From NCBI RefSeq assembly GCF_018459925.1, contig NZ_CP075371.1, forward strand, positions 3,100,001 through 3,164,000: a DNA stretch of 64,000 nt, in the 5' to 3' direction. Positions within the stretch are counted from its first letter, which is position 1; each line of letters starts with the position of its first letter. Below are positions 42,176 to 51,042 of this stretch, one piece after another. A program made the translations under genes and the position numbers. The DNA is from Nocardioides aquaticus (GTDB taxonomy: Bacteria; Actinomycetota; Actinomycetes; Propionibacteriales; Nocardioidaceae). Below the pieces are notes generated by a model. The model searched no databases. It saw nothing but the letters and a program-made list of their open reading frames with translations, and was not told the DNA's origin.

Positions 42176-42791
42176 GACGGTTCCTTGTCTTCGCGGGGGT
42201 GTGGGTTTGCGGGCGGCAGGCCGGGATGATGATCTGGTCGATCAGGGCGGTGATCAGGTCGGGGGTGGCGTGCTCGCCCATCAGAAAGATTCGGTGCAGG
42301 ACCATCCCGGCCAGCGCCGGTGTCACCAGGTCGATGTCCAGGTCGGCGCGGATCTCGCCGCGGGCCTGTGCTCGCTCGTAGACGAGTCGACCGATGGCCA
42401 CCTTGGGTCCGATGAAGTCGCGCCGAAATCGCTCGGCGAACTCGTCGTCGAGGTTGAGCGCGGTGATGATGCTGGCCAGCATCCCGAGCGGCTTCGCGTC
42501 GGTGAGGCCGCCAGCCCCGCAGCTCATCTCGATGAGGTCCTGGCGGAAGCTACCGGTGTCAGGCGAGGTGGCCGGGCCCTTGTGGAGCATGACGGCCTCA
42601 ATCACCAGCTCAGCCTTCGAGTGCCACCGGCGGTAGAGGGTGGCCTTGGAGGCCTTCGCGCGAGACGCGACGGCGTCCATGGTGAGACGGTCGTAGCCGA
42701 CCTCGGCTAGCACGTCGAGCGTCGCGAGCAGGATCTCCTGCTCGCGCTCACCTTCGATGCGGGGCCGGACGGCCGCCTCTTGTGGTGTCAC
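42168..42791 (-). CDS. TetR-family repressor of the adjacent MFS pump
   Basis: 207 aa from a GTG at 42791 (CAGGAGA upstream). The N-terminal HTH (LATLDVLAEVGYDRLTMDAVASRAKASKATLYRRW) is a clear TetR domain, followed by a helical ligand domain. It forms an operon with the DHA2 transporter (8-bp overlap). A 21-bp palindrome 26 bp upstream is the likely operator. Confidence 0.85.
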   Translation of the reverse strand: MTPQEAAVRPRIEGEREQEILLATLDVLAEVGYDRLTMDAVASRAKASKATLYRRWHSKAELVIEAVMLHKGPATSPDTGSFRQDLIEMSCGAGGLTDAKPLGMLASIITALNLDDEFAERFRRDFIGPKVAIGRLVYERAQARGEIRADLDIDLVTPALAGMVLHRIFLMGEHATPDLITALIDQIIIPACRPQTHTPAKTRNRLD

Positions 42792-42816
42792 GCGGGGTGT
42801 CTCCTGATGCTCGGTC

Positions 42817-42837
42817 GAAACGGAACAGTTTCGTTTC
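42817..42837. promoter_or_regulatory. 21-bp palindromic operator of the TetR-MFS operon
   Basis: The half-sites GAAACG and CGTTTC surround AAC...GTT around a single central base; only one pair per half fails. It lies 26 bp upstream of the TetR start. Typical TetR operator size and place. Confidence 0.6.
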
Positions 42838-42959
42838 AGCCACAACTGCAAGCAGGTCAGCGGAATTCCCGCGAACGAGAAAGATCTCGCGGGCCCATCT
42901 AGTCCACAGTCCGAGAATGACCTCAAACCTTGCGACCACACCGACCGAGCTACCCAGGT

Positions 42960-43200
42960 GATCGCTGCTAAGGCCCGCACCCGTACCCCGGGCGAGTACG
43001 AGCGTCTCCCGCGCTGCCCGCCCAGCACCGGCTGATGGTCGAGACCCTGATCGAGGCCGGACTGCGGTGCGGCGAGCTGATCGCGCTCGAGCCCCCCGAT
43101 CGACGTCCTCCGCCGCACGCTGGCCGTCGAGGAGACCATCGTGAGGTCTCCAAGGAGCACTCCCCCACAGGGCGCCTCGCGTCCTGGCCCGACACCCGAG
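42960..43200 (+). pseudogene. Tyrosine recombinase (phage-type integrase) fragment
   Basis: Broken plus-strand frames read EYERL, then LMVETLIEAGLRCGELIAL, then LAVEE and EVSKEHSPTGR. GLRCGELIAL is the first catalytic-arginine region of tyrosine recombinases. The C-terminal His and Tyr boxes are missing and at least two frameshifts are present. A relic of an integrated element. Confidence 0.55.
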
Positions 43201-43289
43201 CCCTCGCGTTGCTGTCCCCGAGGCCGACGCCTTGTATCCGATAATGCCAGTGACTACTTCTCCGCCGGCCGGACGCGGTGACTTGACCG

Positions 43290-43780
43290 CCTGTGGTGAC
43301 GATGTGTGTGGACCTCGCTCTGGTGATCGGTGCCGCGTCCTCCCTCTCGCTCGCGCTACCGGACATCGCCGAGAGCACCGGGCCACGCAGACCGAGCTGA
43401 CGTGGGTGGTGAACGTCTAAGCCCCTGGCCTCTGCGGCGTTGCTGCTATCGATCGGGATCGCAGCCGACCGGTGGGGACGTCGACATAGGTTGCGAGCCT
43501 ACCCTTGTTCGCTGTCGCATCGCTGGCGTCCGGGCTGGTGGAGCAGCCGGGGACCCCCCATTGCGCTGCGAGGCCTGGCAGGTATCGGCGCCTCCGCGGT
43601 GATGCCGGCGACTCTCTCGGCCCTGGTCGATGCCTTCCCCGACGCGCGGCGACCGCAGGCCGTCGCGATCCGGGCAAGGCGTCTCGGGAGCAGGCACCAT
43701 GGTGGGAATCCTGATCTCGGGCATCCTGTTGGAGCACTTCTGGTGGGGGGCCTATTCATCAGCGCGTCGGCGCCAGTGAG
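43290..43780 (+). pseudogene. Degraded MFS transporter fragment
   Basis: Successive frames give LVIGAASSLSLALPDIAEST, ELTWVVNV, LLLSIGIAADRWGRR (MFS motif A), FAVASLASGLVEQPG and RGLAGIGASAVMPATLSALV. Together these are the first four helices of a DHA2-type MFS protein, with at least four frameshifts and no second half. Confidence 0.55.
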
Positions 43781-43839
43781 TCCTTCGCGAGAGCGGGTGG
43801 GAGTTGCCGATCCACCGTTGAGGCTGAGCCGATCGGTTC

Positions 43840-44179
43840 TGAGGCCGGCCTTCCGTCCGACTCCCGTGAGTTTCTTGCCTGGCGAGGTAATCCTCGAGCA
43901 CGCGACAGCCCCGACGTACGTCTCGTCGTAGCCGCAGCTCAGCCGCCAACCTGACTCGGGGAGCCGGCGTTTCGCACACCCGTTCTCGTACACGTTGGCG
44001 CCCACGTACCAGCAGCTTCCACCGGCAAGGAGGCCACCGACGAGCCACCACACGAGGTAGCGAATCACGTCGAGGAAGGTTCCGGCCAGGTAGTGCCATC
44101 CGAGTCCCGTGGAGGTCCGCAGAACGCACAGCCCTCTCCCGGACTGGCCGGGCAAGACGGTAGGTCCGGCGGCGGCCAA
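43840..44179 (-). pseudogene. Frameshifted small membrane protein, paralogue of the gene at 48900-49235
   Basis: The minus strand reads LAGTFLDVIRYLVWWLVGG and GGSCWYVGANVYENG in one frame, then APRVRLAAELRLRRDVRRG and VLEDYLARQ in another. The intact copy at 48900-49235 reads LGSALWDVLAVVWWTLVAG, CMGQFMYTEW, APRLRFLAERRLRRDIARG and DLEEYLRERN in one frame. The first copy therefore carries one frameshift near GCGAAACGCCGG. One helix plus a charged cytoplasmic helix; function unknown. Confidence 0.55.
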
Positions 44180-44207
44180 GTGCGTAACGAAGACGCGGGG
44201 CTGACAC

Positions 44208-44235
44208 TACGCCGAGCTACATAGGAATGAAACGG
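44208..44235. promoter_or_regulatory. Conserved block upstream of the small-membrane-protein pseudogene
   Basis: CTACGCCGA-N2-TACATAGGA followed by AAA-N-GGG is shared with the block at 49308-49335 upstream of the intact paralogue. On the minus strand TATGTA could act as a -10 element. Conservation points to a duplicated promoter. Confidence 0.4.
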
Positions 44236-44246
44236 GCAATCGTGAC

Positions 44247-44729
44247 TCAGGCAAGTTCCGAGACAAGATCAATGATGTGACGCAGCAGCGGGACCGCGAT
44301 CGACTGCTCCTCGGCGGTGAGGGATGTCCAGGCCACCGCCAACCGGTCGGCAACCAGGCCGCGCTTGGCGGCCAGGAGCTGCTCCCCGCGTTCGGTGAGC
44401 GTGAGTACGCGTCGGCGTCGATCGTCCGCGGCTGGGATGCGGCGCAGCAGGCCGGCCGCTTCCAGCCCGGCGGCCTGTTGGGTCACCGTGGGTTGGCTCA
44501 GCAGCGTGTATGCCGAGATGGCGGCGATGCCCTCGCGACCGCAAGCCTGCACGGCGTCCAGCAGCACCAGCTGTGGCACGGTGACGTCGTCGAAAAGCGG
44601 CTGAAGTCGGCCCCTGGTCCTTCGAGCGACTGCGAGCAGGGCCAGCACCGCATCGGCGAACTGTTCCCCGTCAGTCGTCGTCTGGTTCCGTGCGCGGTCG
44701 ACGCCGACCGCTTCGCCATCAGCACCCAT
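44247..44729 (-). CDS. MarR-family regulator
   Basis: 160 aa from the ATG at 44729 (GGGGAG six bases before); an upstream ATG at 44807 would add 26 low-complexity residues. The winged helix is clear: LLDAVQACGREGIAAISAYTLLSQPTVTQQAAGLEAAGLLRR with DDRRRRVLTLTERG as the wing. It is divergent from the TetR-MMPL operon and may regulate it or itself. Confidence 0.78.
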   Translation of the reverse strand: MGADGEAVGVDRARNQTTTDGEQFADAVLALLAVARRTRGRLQPLFDDVTVPQLVLLDAVQACGREGIAAISAYTLLSQPTVTQQAAGLEAAGLLRRIPAADDRRRRVLTLTERGEQLLAAKRGLVADRLAVAWTSLTAEEQSIAVPLLRHIIDLVSELA

Positions 44730-44864
44730 ACGCGCTCCCCTAGGTCGATGCCGCCGACTGACAGGACCGGCCGCCGAAGGCGGATCGGCAGTCGCGTGTG
44801 CCGTCACGCTACCGGCCGCCGGCGGCGGCTACCGCTCAGCAAGGCGTCGGGCGAATGTCTGCGT

Positions 44865-44892
44865 GCTCACTGGGCAATGTTGCTCATTGGGC
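44865..44892. repeat. Direct repeat GCTCAYTGGGC upstream of the TetR-MMPL operon
   Basis: GCTCACTGGGC (44865-44875) and GCTCATTGGGC (44882-44892) with a period of 17 bp, in the promoter of the TetR gene. A candidate operator. Confidence 0.4.
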
Positions 44893-44913
44893 AGGCCCGG
44901 TCATACTGAGGGA

Positions 44914-45516
44914 GTGGATCGTGGGTTGCGGGACCTCAAGCGGGAGGCGACGGCACAGGCGCTGGCTGAGGCGGCCTTCGAGCTGACCCGTGAGCGCGGG
45001 CTGTTCGGGTTTGTCACTGCGGACGTCGTGGAGCGGGCGGGCTACTCCCGGCGCACCTTCGCGAACCACTTCTCCTGCAAGGAGGAGGCCGTCGCCGCGG
45101 TCGCGTTCGGGGGTGTCGACGACGCCAGCGCGATCCTCGCCGACCTGCCAGAAGACCTGCCACTGCTCGATGCCCTGTTGTCCGTCATGAGGGATCAGTT
45201 CACCGCGGACACCTTGGTGAGGATGCGCGAGCTGATGGCCATGGCACGGCAGTACCCAACCCTCGAGCCCTACGTCCTCAGCGTTCAGCAACGCATGCGC
45301 CACACCGCCCAAGAACTCCTGGGATCCGCAGCCGGGGACCGCTATCCCGCCATCTACGTGCCACTGCTGTTCGGCGCCGTCTATGGCGCCGTGATGGCCG
45401 CCTTGGAGGGAACTCTCGACGTGCACCTGGACGGCGAGAACGACGCCACCCCCGCATCGATGGACTACGCCTCGTTCCTCGACCTCACCTTCGACTACCT
45501 GCGCCACGGCCTCTAG
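44914..45516 (+). CDS. TetR-family repressor of the MMPL transporter
   Basis: 200 aa from a GTG at 44914, chosen because the TetR domain begins a few residues later (LKREATAQALAEAAFELTRERG, with VVERAGYSRRTFANHF as the recognition helix). The preceding 17 codons are unlikely. The ligand domain is helical. It lies 37 bp upstream of the MMPL gene, with AAGGAGA in the gap, so the two form an operon. Confidence 0.82.
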   Translation: MDRGLRDLKREATAQALAEAAFELTRERGLFGFVTADVVERAGYSRRTFANHFSCKEEAVAAVAFGGVDDASAILADLPEDLPLLDALLSVMRDQFTADTLVRMRELMAMARQYPTLEPYVLSVQQRMRHTAQELLGSAAGDRYPAIYVPLLFGAVYGAVMAALEGTLDVHLDGENDATPASMDYASFLDLTFDYLRHGL

Positions 45517-45553
45517 CCACCGCCGCCCCGCCCCTCAAGGAGACCCACAACCC

Positions 45554-47893
45554 ATGTCCACATTCTTGTACCGGCTCGGACGAACCGCATTCGGCCGGCC
45601 GTGGCTGTTCATCGCCGGTTGGGTGGCGGTCCTCGCCGCGGTCATCGGTGCCGTGGCCATCAACGGGGTGAACGTCAGCTCCGAGATGAAGATCGAGGGC
45701 ACCGAGGCCCAGACCGTGCTCGACCGCGTGGCCGATGAGCTTCCCGCGGCGTCGGGAGGCCAGGCCAGCGTCGTGTTCACTGTGCCGGGCGGTGAGCGCC
45801 TCGACACGCCGGAGCGTCTTGCGGTGATCAGCGGCACCGTCAGCGACGTCTATGACCTGGAGAAGGTCGTGAACCCCCTGGACGCCGCTCTGGGTGCCGG
45901 GGAGCAGGGCGGACCGGGCACTGATCAGGAAGGTGCACCGGCCGATCCCCCAGCCGGGTCGGAGCAGGGGCAGGCGCCTCCCTACCAGCCGCTGGTGGTG
46001 GACGGGGCCCCGGTGCCGGGCGTGTTGGTGTCCTCGGACGGGCAGGTCGCGCTGTTCCAGTTCCAGTTCACGGTCGCCTCGACCTCGTTGACCGATGACG
46101 ACGTCACCTCGGTGGTCGAGGTGGTGGAGCGTGCCGAGCAGGGAACCGGGATCACCGTGCTCCCGAGCGACTCGCTCAAGGCCATCGAGATCCCGGTCGG
46201 TATTGGTGAGGTGATCGGTCTCGCCGTCGCCGCTCTCGTGCTGGTGCTCACCCTGGGTTCGCTTATCGCGGCCGGTCTGCCCCTGATCACCGCGCTGGTC
46301 GGCGTCGGCATCGGCGTGGGTGGCGCGTACGCGCTCTCCACGGCCGTCGAGATGAACTCCGCCACCCCCGTCCTCGGCCTCATGGTCGGCCTCGCCGTCG
46401 GCATCGACTATGCGCTGTTCGTCGTCAACCGGCAGCGACGGCTGATTCTCGATCGGGGACTCAGCGCGCAGGAGGCAGCGGGCAGAGCGGTCGGCACCGC
46501 GGGCAGTGCCGTGTTCTTCGCCGGCCTGACCGTCCTCATCGCGCTGACCGCTTTGACCGTGATCGGCATCGCCATGCTGTCCACGATGGCACTGGTCGCG
46601 GCGTCCACGGTCGCCCTGGCCGTGCTCATCGCCCTGACCCTGCTGCCCGCGCTGTTGGGGCTGGTCGGGGAGCGGATCTGCTCCGACAAGGCCCGATCCC
46701 GGCGCCGCGCCAAGGTGGAGGCGGAGTCCCACAGTGTCGCCGACCACTGGGTCAAGGGCGTGATCAGGTTCCGGTGGCCCGTCGTCGCAGGAGTGGTCGC
46801 GATCCTGGGCGTGATGGCGATCCCCGCTGCCAGCATGAACCTGGGGATCCCAACCGGTGCGACCGCGAACCAGGACACCGCTGCCCGGCAGAGCTACGAG
46901 GCCGTCTCCCAGGGCTTCGGTGAGGGATTCAACGGCCCCCTCCTGGTCACCGCAGAGCCCACCGGCTCCACAGACCGCGTCACTCCCGAGCTGACCGCGA
47001 AACTCCTCGCCGAGTTCCAGGGCCGAGACGACATCGTGCTGGCCGCGCCCGTCGGCGTCAACGAGGCCGGCGACCTGGCCGTGTTCAGCGTCATCCCCAC
47101 CTCCGGCCCCAGCGACGAGGCCACCAGCGACCTCGTGAAGTCGCTGCGCGAGCCCGACAACGACATCGCCCAGACCAATGAGGTGGAGCTCGGCGTCACC
47201 GGGTTCACCGCCATCGGCATCGACATGTCCGACAAGCTCGCCGACGTCCTACCGCTCTACCTCGCCATCATCATCGTCCTGTCCGTCCTGATCCTGATGC
47301 TGGTCTTCCGCTCAATCATCGTCCCGATCAAGGCCACGGCCGGCTTCCTGCTCAGCATCCTGGCCACCTTCGGCGCCACCACAGCCGTCTTCCAGTGGGG
47401 CTGGCTCAGCAGCCTCTTCGGGTTCGACACCGGCGGCCCGCTCATGAGCTTCATGCCGATCATCGTGACCGGCATCCTCTACGGCCTCGCCATGGACTAC
47501 GAGGTCTTCCTGGTCTCCTCCATGCGCGAGGCGCACATCCACGGCCAGCCAGCCCGCCAGAGCGTCGTCCACGGGTTCGACCAGGCCAGCCGCGTCGTCG
47601 TCGCAGCCGCCATCATCATGGTCGCGGTCTTCTCCGGCTTCATCTTCAGCCACGACATCATGATCAAGCAGATCGGCTTCGCGCTGGCCGCCGGCATCCT
47701 CATCGACGCCTTCATCGTCCGGCTGACCCTCGTCCCGGCCCTCATGGCCGTCTTCGACGAGCGAGGATGGTGGCTGCCCCGCTGGCTCGACCGCCAGCTG
47801 CCCGACCTCGACATCGAGGGCGACAAGCTGCTGACCATGCTCAACCAGCAGGCCGAGGCCACCGACCGACAAAGCATCGAGGTCCGCAACTGA
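45554..47893 (+). CDS. MMPL-family RND transporter
   Basis: 779 aa. A helix at the N-terminus, an extracytoplasmic loop of about 150 residues containing a Gly/Gln/Pro-rich insert, then five helices, a second extracytoplasmic loop and six more helices. GLAVGIDYALFVVNRQRR and ILYGLAMDYEVFLVSSMRE are the paired MMPL/RND signatures with the proton-relay Asp-Tyr. MMPL proteins export lipids or drugs across the membrane. The TetR upstream suggests efflux of an inducing compound. Confidence 0.88.
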   Translation: MSTFLYRLGRTAFGRPWLFIAGWVAVLAAVIGAVAINGVNVSSEMKIEGTEAQTVLDRVADELPAASGGQASVVFTVPGGERLDTPERLAVISGTVSDVYDLEKVVNPLDAALGAGEQGGPGTDQEGAPADPPAGSEQGQAPPYQPLVVDGAPVPGVLVSSDGQVALFQFQFTVASTSLTDDDVTSVVEVVERAEQGTGITVLPSDSLKAIEIPVGIGEVIGLAVAALVLVLTLGSLIAAGLPLITALVGVGIGVGGAYALSTAVEMNSATPVLGLMVGLAVGIDYALFVVNRQRRLILDRGLSAQEAAGRAVGTAGSAVFFAGLTVLIALTALTVIGIAMLSTMALVAASTVALAVLIALTLLPALLGLVGERICSDKARSRRRAKVEAESHSVADHWVKGVIRFRWPVVAGVVAILGVMAIPAASMNLGIPTGATANQDTAARQSYEAVSQGFGEGFNGPLLVTAEPTGSTDRVTPELTAKLLAEFQGRDDIVLAAPVGVNEAGDLAVFSVIPTSGPSDEATSDLVKSLREPDNDIAQTNEVELGVTGFTAIGIDMSDKLADVLPLYLAIIIVLSVLILMLVFRSIIVPIKATAGFLLSILATFGATTAVFQWGWLSSLFGFDTGGPLMSFMPIIVTGILYGLAMDYEVFLVSSMREAHIHGQPARQSVVHGFDQASRVVVAAAIIMVAVFSGFIFSHDIMIKQIGFALAAGILIDAFIVRLTLVPALMAVFDERGWWLPRWLDRQLPDLDIEGDKLLTMLNQQAEATDRQSIEVRN

Positions 47894-47986
47894 CCCGACT
47901 GGAGCGTCCAGAGCCGCCCCGGTCTACCGCCAAGGCCCGAACGCGATCGACCACCAACCCCTGGCGCCTCGATCACCGAGGATCGC

Positions 47987-48490
47987 TCATCCAAGATCGC
48001 GGCGGCACTCGACCCAGCGCCCGAGCATGCCCTCCGTCTCGCCGCGCAGGAACGCAATGAACTCCGTCGCCTCGGCCAATCGGTGGCCACCGCCGCGCGC
48101 GCCCAGCTCGACGGCGGCGGACTCCACCACGGACTCCCACTGCTTGAGAACCGGGATCCAGGCGGCCACGGTCACGCCGCACACGTCGCCCTCACAGACC
48201 CGGTAGAACTCCGCCCTCCTCCCGGGTTCCCTCTCCTTGACCACCATCCGTGTCGCGGTGAGATAGCGCACGGCCCCGGAGATTGCGGCCGGACTGACCC
48301 GGACCCCGTCCGCGAGCGCGGCGGCGGAGTAGCGGTCAGCGTCGACGGCGAGCATGTAGGCCAACACCCTGGCGGGCATCCGTGGGATCCCGGCTTCGTT
48401 CAGGATCAGGGCAATGCGCTCGACCACGCGAAGCAGCGCCTCGCTCTCGTCCTGCCAGCGGCTCGGCATCATCTGCTCAGCATCGCTCAT
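47987..48490 (-). CDS. GbsR/MarR-family regulator
   Basis: 167 aa from the ATG at 48490. The winged HTH is in MPARVLAYMLAVDADRYSAAALADGVRVSPAAISGAVRYLTATRMV, followed by REPGRRAEFYRV as the wing, and then a helical dimer domain. The pattern is that of the GbsR-like MarR subgroup often found next to MMPL or ABC exporters. It is convergent with the MMPL gene. Confidence 0.78.
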   Translation of the reverse strand: MSDAEQMMPSRWQDESEALLRVVERIALILNEAGIPRMPARVLAYMLAVDADRYSAAALADGVRVSPAAISGAVRYLTATRMVVKEREPGRRAEFYRVCEGDVCGVTVAAWIPVLKQWESVVESAAVELGARGGGHRLAEATEFIAFLRGETEGMLGRWVECRRDLG

Positions 48491-48899
48491 CGAGCCAGGC
48501 CCATCCGCGTGTGCCCGTTGGGATACCGATCGCGGCCCGCTGGGGTCTCGGCGTGGCGTCGATAGCGTGACCGCACCCGGGATTGTCCGTGTCTGGCGCG
48601 GTCGCGGACGCCGGGCGTCCGGAGGCGGCCGGAGCATGCATCCTCCGCGTCACCTGAGATGCTGCGCGTCCAACTCCCCCACGGGAAGGAGCTCCGCCCC
48701 TTCGTGTGGCTTTCTTCCCCGGGCGCTCCAGCAACCCCCGGGCCGATTGGCCGCGAGCCGGCGTGGTGGCGTCGGCCTCCCGAACCAGGCACGGCCGACC
48801 GTGGTCCCAGCCGTCGAACGGTCCGGGATTCGGGGCAGCCCTCAGATAACCGCCTGCGAACCGCAGATCCTGGAGCCGTTCGGGCTGTCGGGGCCTGTT
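48491..48899. other. Stretch without a recognised gene
   Basis: All frames over this region look like shadows or low-quality readings. I see no RNA gene or clear repeat. It presumably carries the promoter of the GbsR-like gene. Confidence 0.35.
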
Positions 48900-49235
48900 T
48901 CAAGGTCTGTGCCAGCCCCGGCGCCTCCAGGTCCGGGACCGGCCGGAACGGGCAGGCCCGTCGTCGAGCTGCGCTGCATTGCGTTCGCGGAGGTACTCCT
49001 CAAGGTCGCCCAGCCCGCGGGCGATGTCTCGACGCAGCCTGCGTTCGGCCAAGAACCGCAGGCGGGGCGCAGGATGGTCGCGAACCCACTCCGTATACAT
49101 GAACTGCCCCATGCACCAGCATGCACCGAACGCGACGCTGCCAGCCACCAGCGTCCACCACACGACTGCCAAGACATCCCACAGGGCGCTCCCCAGCTGT
49201 TGCCATGCCGGGCCGTACGGATTCCCGTATGTCAC
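48900..49235 (-). CDS. Small membrane protein, paralogue of the broken copy at 43840-44179
   Basis: 111 aa from a GTG at 49235 (GGAGGTGGG upstream). One hydrophobic helix (about residues 17-42, with VVWWTLVAG) is followed by a basic, charged helix (RLRFLAERRLRRDIARG) and a short polar tail. No domain recognised. It shares sequence and a conserved upstream block with the frameshifted copy 5 kb to the left, so it belongs to a small duplicated family. Confidence 0.55.
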   Translation of the reverse strand: MTYGNPYGPAWQQLGSALWDVLAVVWWTLVAGSVAFGACWCMGQFMYTEWVRDHPAPRLRFLAERRLRRDIARGLGDLEEYLRERNAAQLDDGPARSGRSRTWRRRGWHRP

Positions 49236-49307
49236 CTCACCCACCTCCAGCCGTGGCGGCCGAACCCGGGGATCGCGATCACCCGTAGGTAGCGGTCGGT
49301 GCCAGCC

Positions 49308-49335
49308 TACGCCGAAATACATAGGAGGAAAAGGG
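49308..49335. promoter_or_regulatory. Conserved block upstream of the intact small membrane protein
   Basis: Matches 44208-44235 at CTACGCCGA-N2-TACATAGGA and then AAA-N-GGG, about 73 bp before the start codon. Probable promoter or operator copied with the gene. Confidence 0.4.
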
Positions 49336-49775
49336 TAGATGCAGAGGGTCCAGCCGCCCACGGCGCTACGCCTCCCCTGCACTGGCATGCTGTTGGATAC
49401 CGATGGCGTTCATCGCCGGGCGTTGCCGCGTCTGGCTGAGCGAGTTCGGGAAACCACCAAGAATCGGCGCACCCCAGCAGTGTCGTCTCCGCTTTGAGTC
49501 GTCGTTGCCCCGATGTCGTGGGGACCACCTATGCGGCCTCGTTGCCCTTTGAGCACCATCGTCCGACACTGTCAGGATGACGGCACCGGCCTCGAGGCGG
49601 TGACGCGGTCGCTGACCAGCGACGCACAGGCTGGACTTCATGAGGAGTGCCACGCCACGGCGCGTGTCCGCTCTCCGAGCCCCCAGCCCTTCGACGGCGG
49701 CCTTTGGACGGAAAAGCTAGGCAGGTGGGGTATGGAGCAACCTTCTGGTGGAACGGCGGCAGTGGAGCGGCGGCC
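49336..49775. other. Stretch without a recognised gene
   Basis: No reading here looks like a real protein and no RNA gene or strong repeat is visible. It separates the small membrane protein from a TetR gene. Confidence 0.35.
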
Positions 49776-50375
49776 GTGAGCCCGGTCCCAGGACGACCAG
49801 GGCGCCGGCCGGGGCACAGTTCGACACGCGAGGAGATAGCTCGGGCAGCCCGCGAGCAGTTCGCCGCTGGAGGCTACGATCGCGTCACGCTGAGGGCGGT
49901 CGCAGCACAGGCGGGCGTGGATGCCGCCCTCGTGGCGTATTTCTTCGGCTCGAAACGAGAGTTGTTCGACGAAGTCGTCAACCCTTTTTCTGATTCGTCC
50001 GCGCTCATGGCTCGACTCCTGGACGGGGACCCGAGGCTCGTCGGCGAGCGCTTGGCAAGACTGGTGATCGAGGCACTCGATGATACGGGCCGGCGAGAGC
50101 GCATCCTCGGAACCATCCGCACCGCGGCGGTCGAAGCCGACACCGCTCGCAAGGTTGGCGAGAAGTTCACCACTGAGCTGCTGGAACCGGTCGTGTCCCA
50201 GCTCGGGGTCGCGCAGGCGCCATTGCGCGCCGCGCTCGTGATGTCGCAGATCCTTGGCCTCGCCTTGGCTCGCCACGTCGTCGGCCTCGAGGATCTGACC
50301 TCTGCAAGCCAGGACGAGCTGGTGGCCGCGCTTGCTCCCACGTTGCAGCGCTACTTGGTTGGCGACATCCCCTGA
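49776..50375 (+). CDS. TetR-family regulator
   Basis: 199 aa from a GTG at 49776; upstream codons look random. STREEIARAAREQFAAGGYDRVTLRAVAAQAGVDAALVAYFFGSKRELF is a full TetR HTH. The C-terminal domain resembles the TetR_C (PF17920-like) group (LRAALVMSQILGLALARHVVGLEDL). No obvious target gene is adjacent downstream; a MarR-MFS operon follows after 170 bp. Confidence 0.8.
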   Translation: MSPVPGRPGRRPGHSSTREEIARAAREQFAAGGYDRVTLRAVAAQAGVDAALVAYFFGSKRELFDEVVNPFSDSSALMARLLDGDPRLVGERLARLVIEALDDTGRRERILGTIRTAAVEADTARKVGEKFTTELLEPVVSQLGVAQAPLRAALVMSQILGLALARHVVGLEDLTSASQDELVAALAPTLQRYLVGDIP

Positions 50376-50547
50376 CTGGCGTCCGGCCGTCCCCACACAT
50401 CGCCCACTTGCGATCTGCATCGGGTGGAACTGCTGTGCCGCTACACCTGGAGCAGTAGCGCTTATCCCGGCGTCGCTCCGGGCTCTGGCCACGCGAGACT
50501 TCACGGGTGGGTGCGCTCGCCGTCGCCAAAAGCGTTATGGTTGGTAC

Positions 50548-51042
50548 ATGCAATCAGTTGGATCGGAGACCGACCTGGCCTCGGTGGAGTCCATCGAGCA
50601 GGAGCTAACCCTGTTGGTGCGTCGTGCCCAGAAGGTGCACTTGCGCGGCGGCCCGACAGAGCAGGTCGTGGAGAGGGCCGCCTACGGGATCCTCGCGTGG
50701 CTCCATGACACCGGCCCACTGCGGTCCAGTGAGCTCGCAGCGCACTTCCACCTGGACGCCTCGACGATCAGCCGACAGGTCGCGGCCCTAGAGCAGGCCG
50801 GCCTGGTCACGCGCGAACCGGACGCCGATGACCGGCGCGCTCTCCGGCTGCGGCTCACCGATCGAGGCCGAGGCGTGTTGACGACGACGCGGGCGGAACG
50901 ACGCGGCGTCGTCCGGGACCTGCTGCGGTCGTGGTCGCCCGAGGATCTGGCGCGCTTCGCGTCCCTGCTCGCCGCGTTCAACGCCGGCCTCGACGAGCAT
51001 CTGACCGGGGATCCGCACACCGCGGAAGGGGGCCAGCGATGA
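50548..51042 (+). CDS. MarR-family regulator of the adjacent MFS pump
   Basis: 164 aa from the ATG at 50548. No ribosome site is visible, but TATGGT (50536-50541) lies six bases before the ATG at the distance of a -10 box from a start of transcription, so the mRNA may be leaderless. The winged helix is in LRSSELAAHFHLDASTISRQVAALEQAGLVTREPDADDRRALRLRLTDRG. Its stop overlaps the transporter start (ATGA), the usual MarR-efflux design. Confidence 0.82.
   Translation: MQSVGSETDLASVESIEQELTLLVRRAQKVHLRGGPTEQVVERAAYGILAWLHDTGPLRSSELAAHFHLDASTISRQVAALEQAGLVTREPDADDRRALRLRLTDRGRGVLTTTRAERRGVVRDLLRSWSPEDLARFASLLAAFNAGLDEHLTGDPHTAEGGQR

Noticed and set aside
48414..49292. 292-codon plus-strand reading across the GbsR-like and small membrane genes
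   Set aside because: It is antisense to two better supported genes and has no domain.
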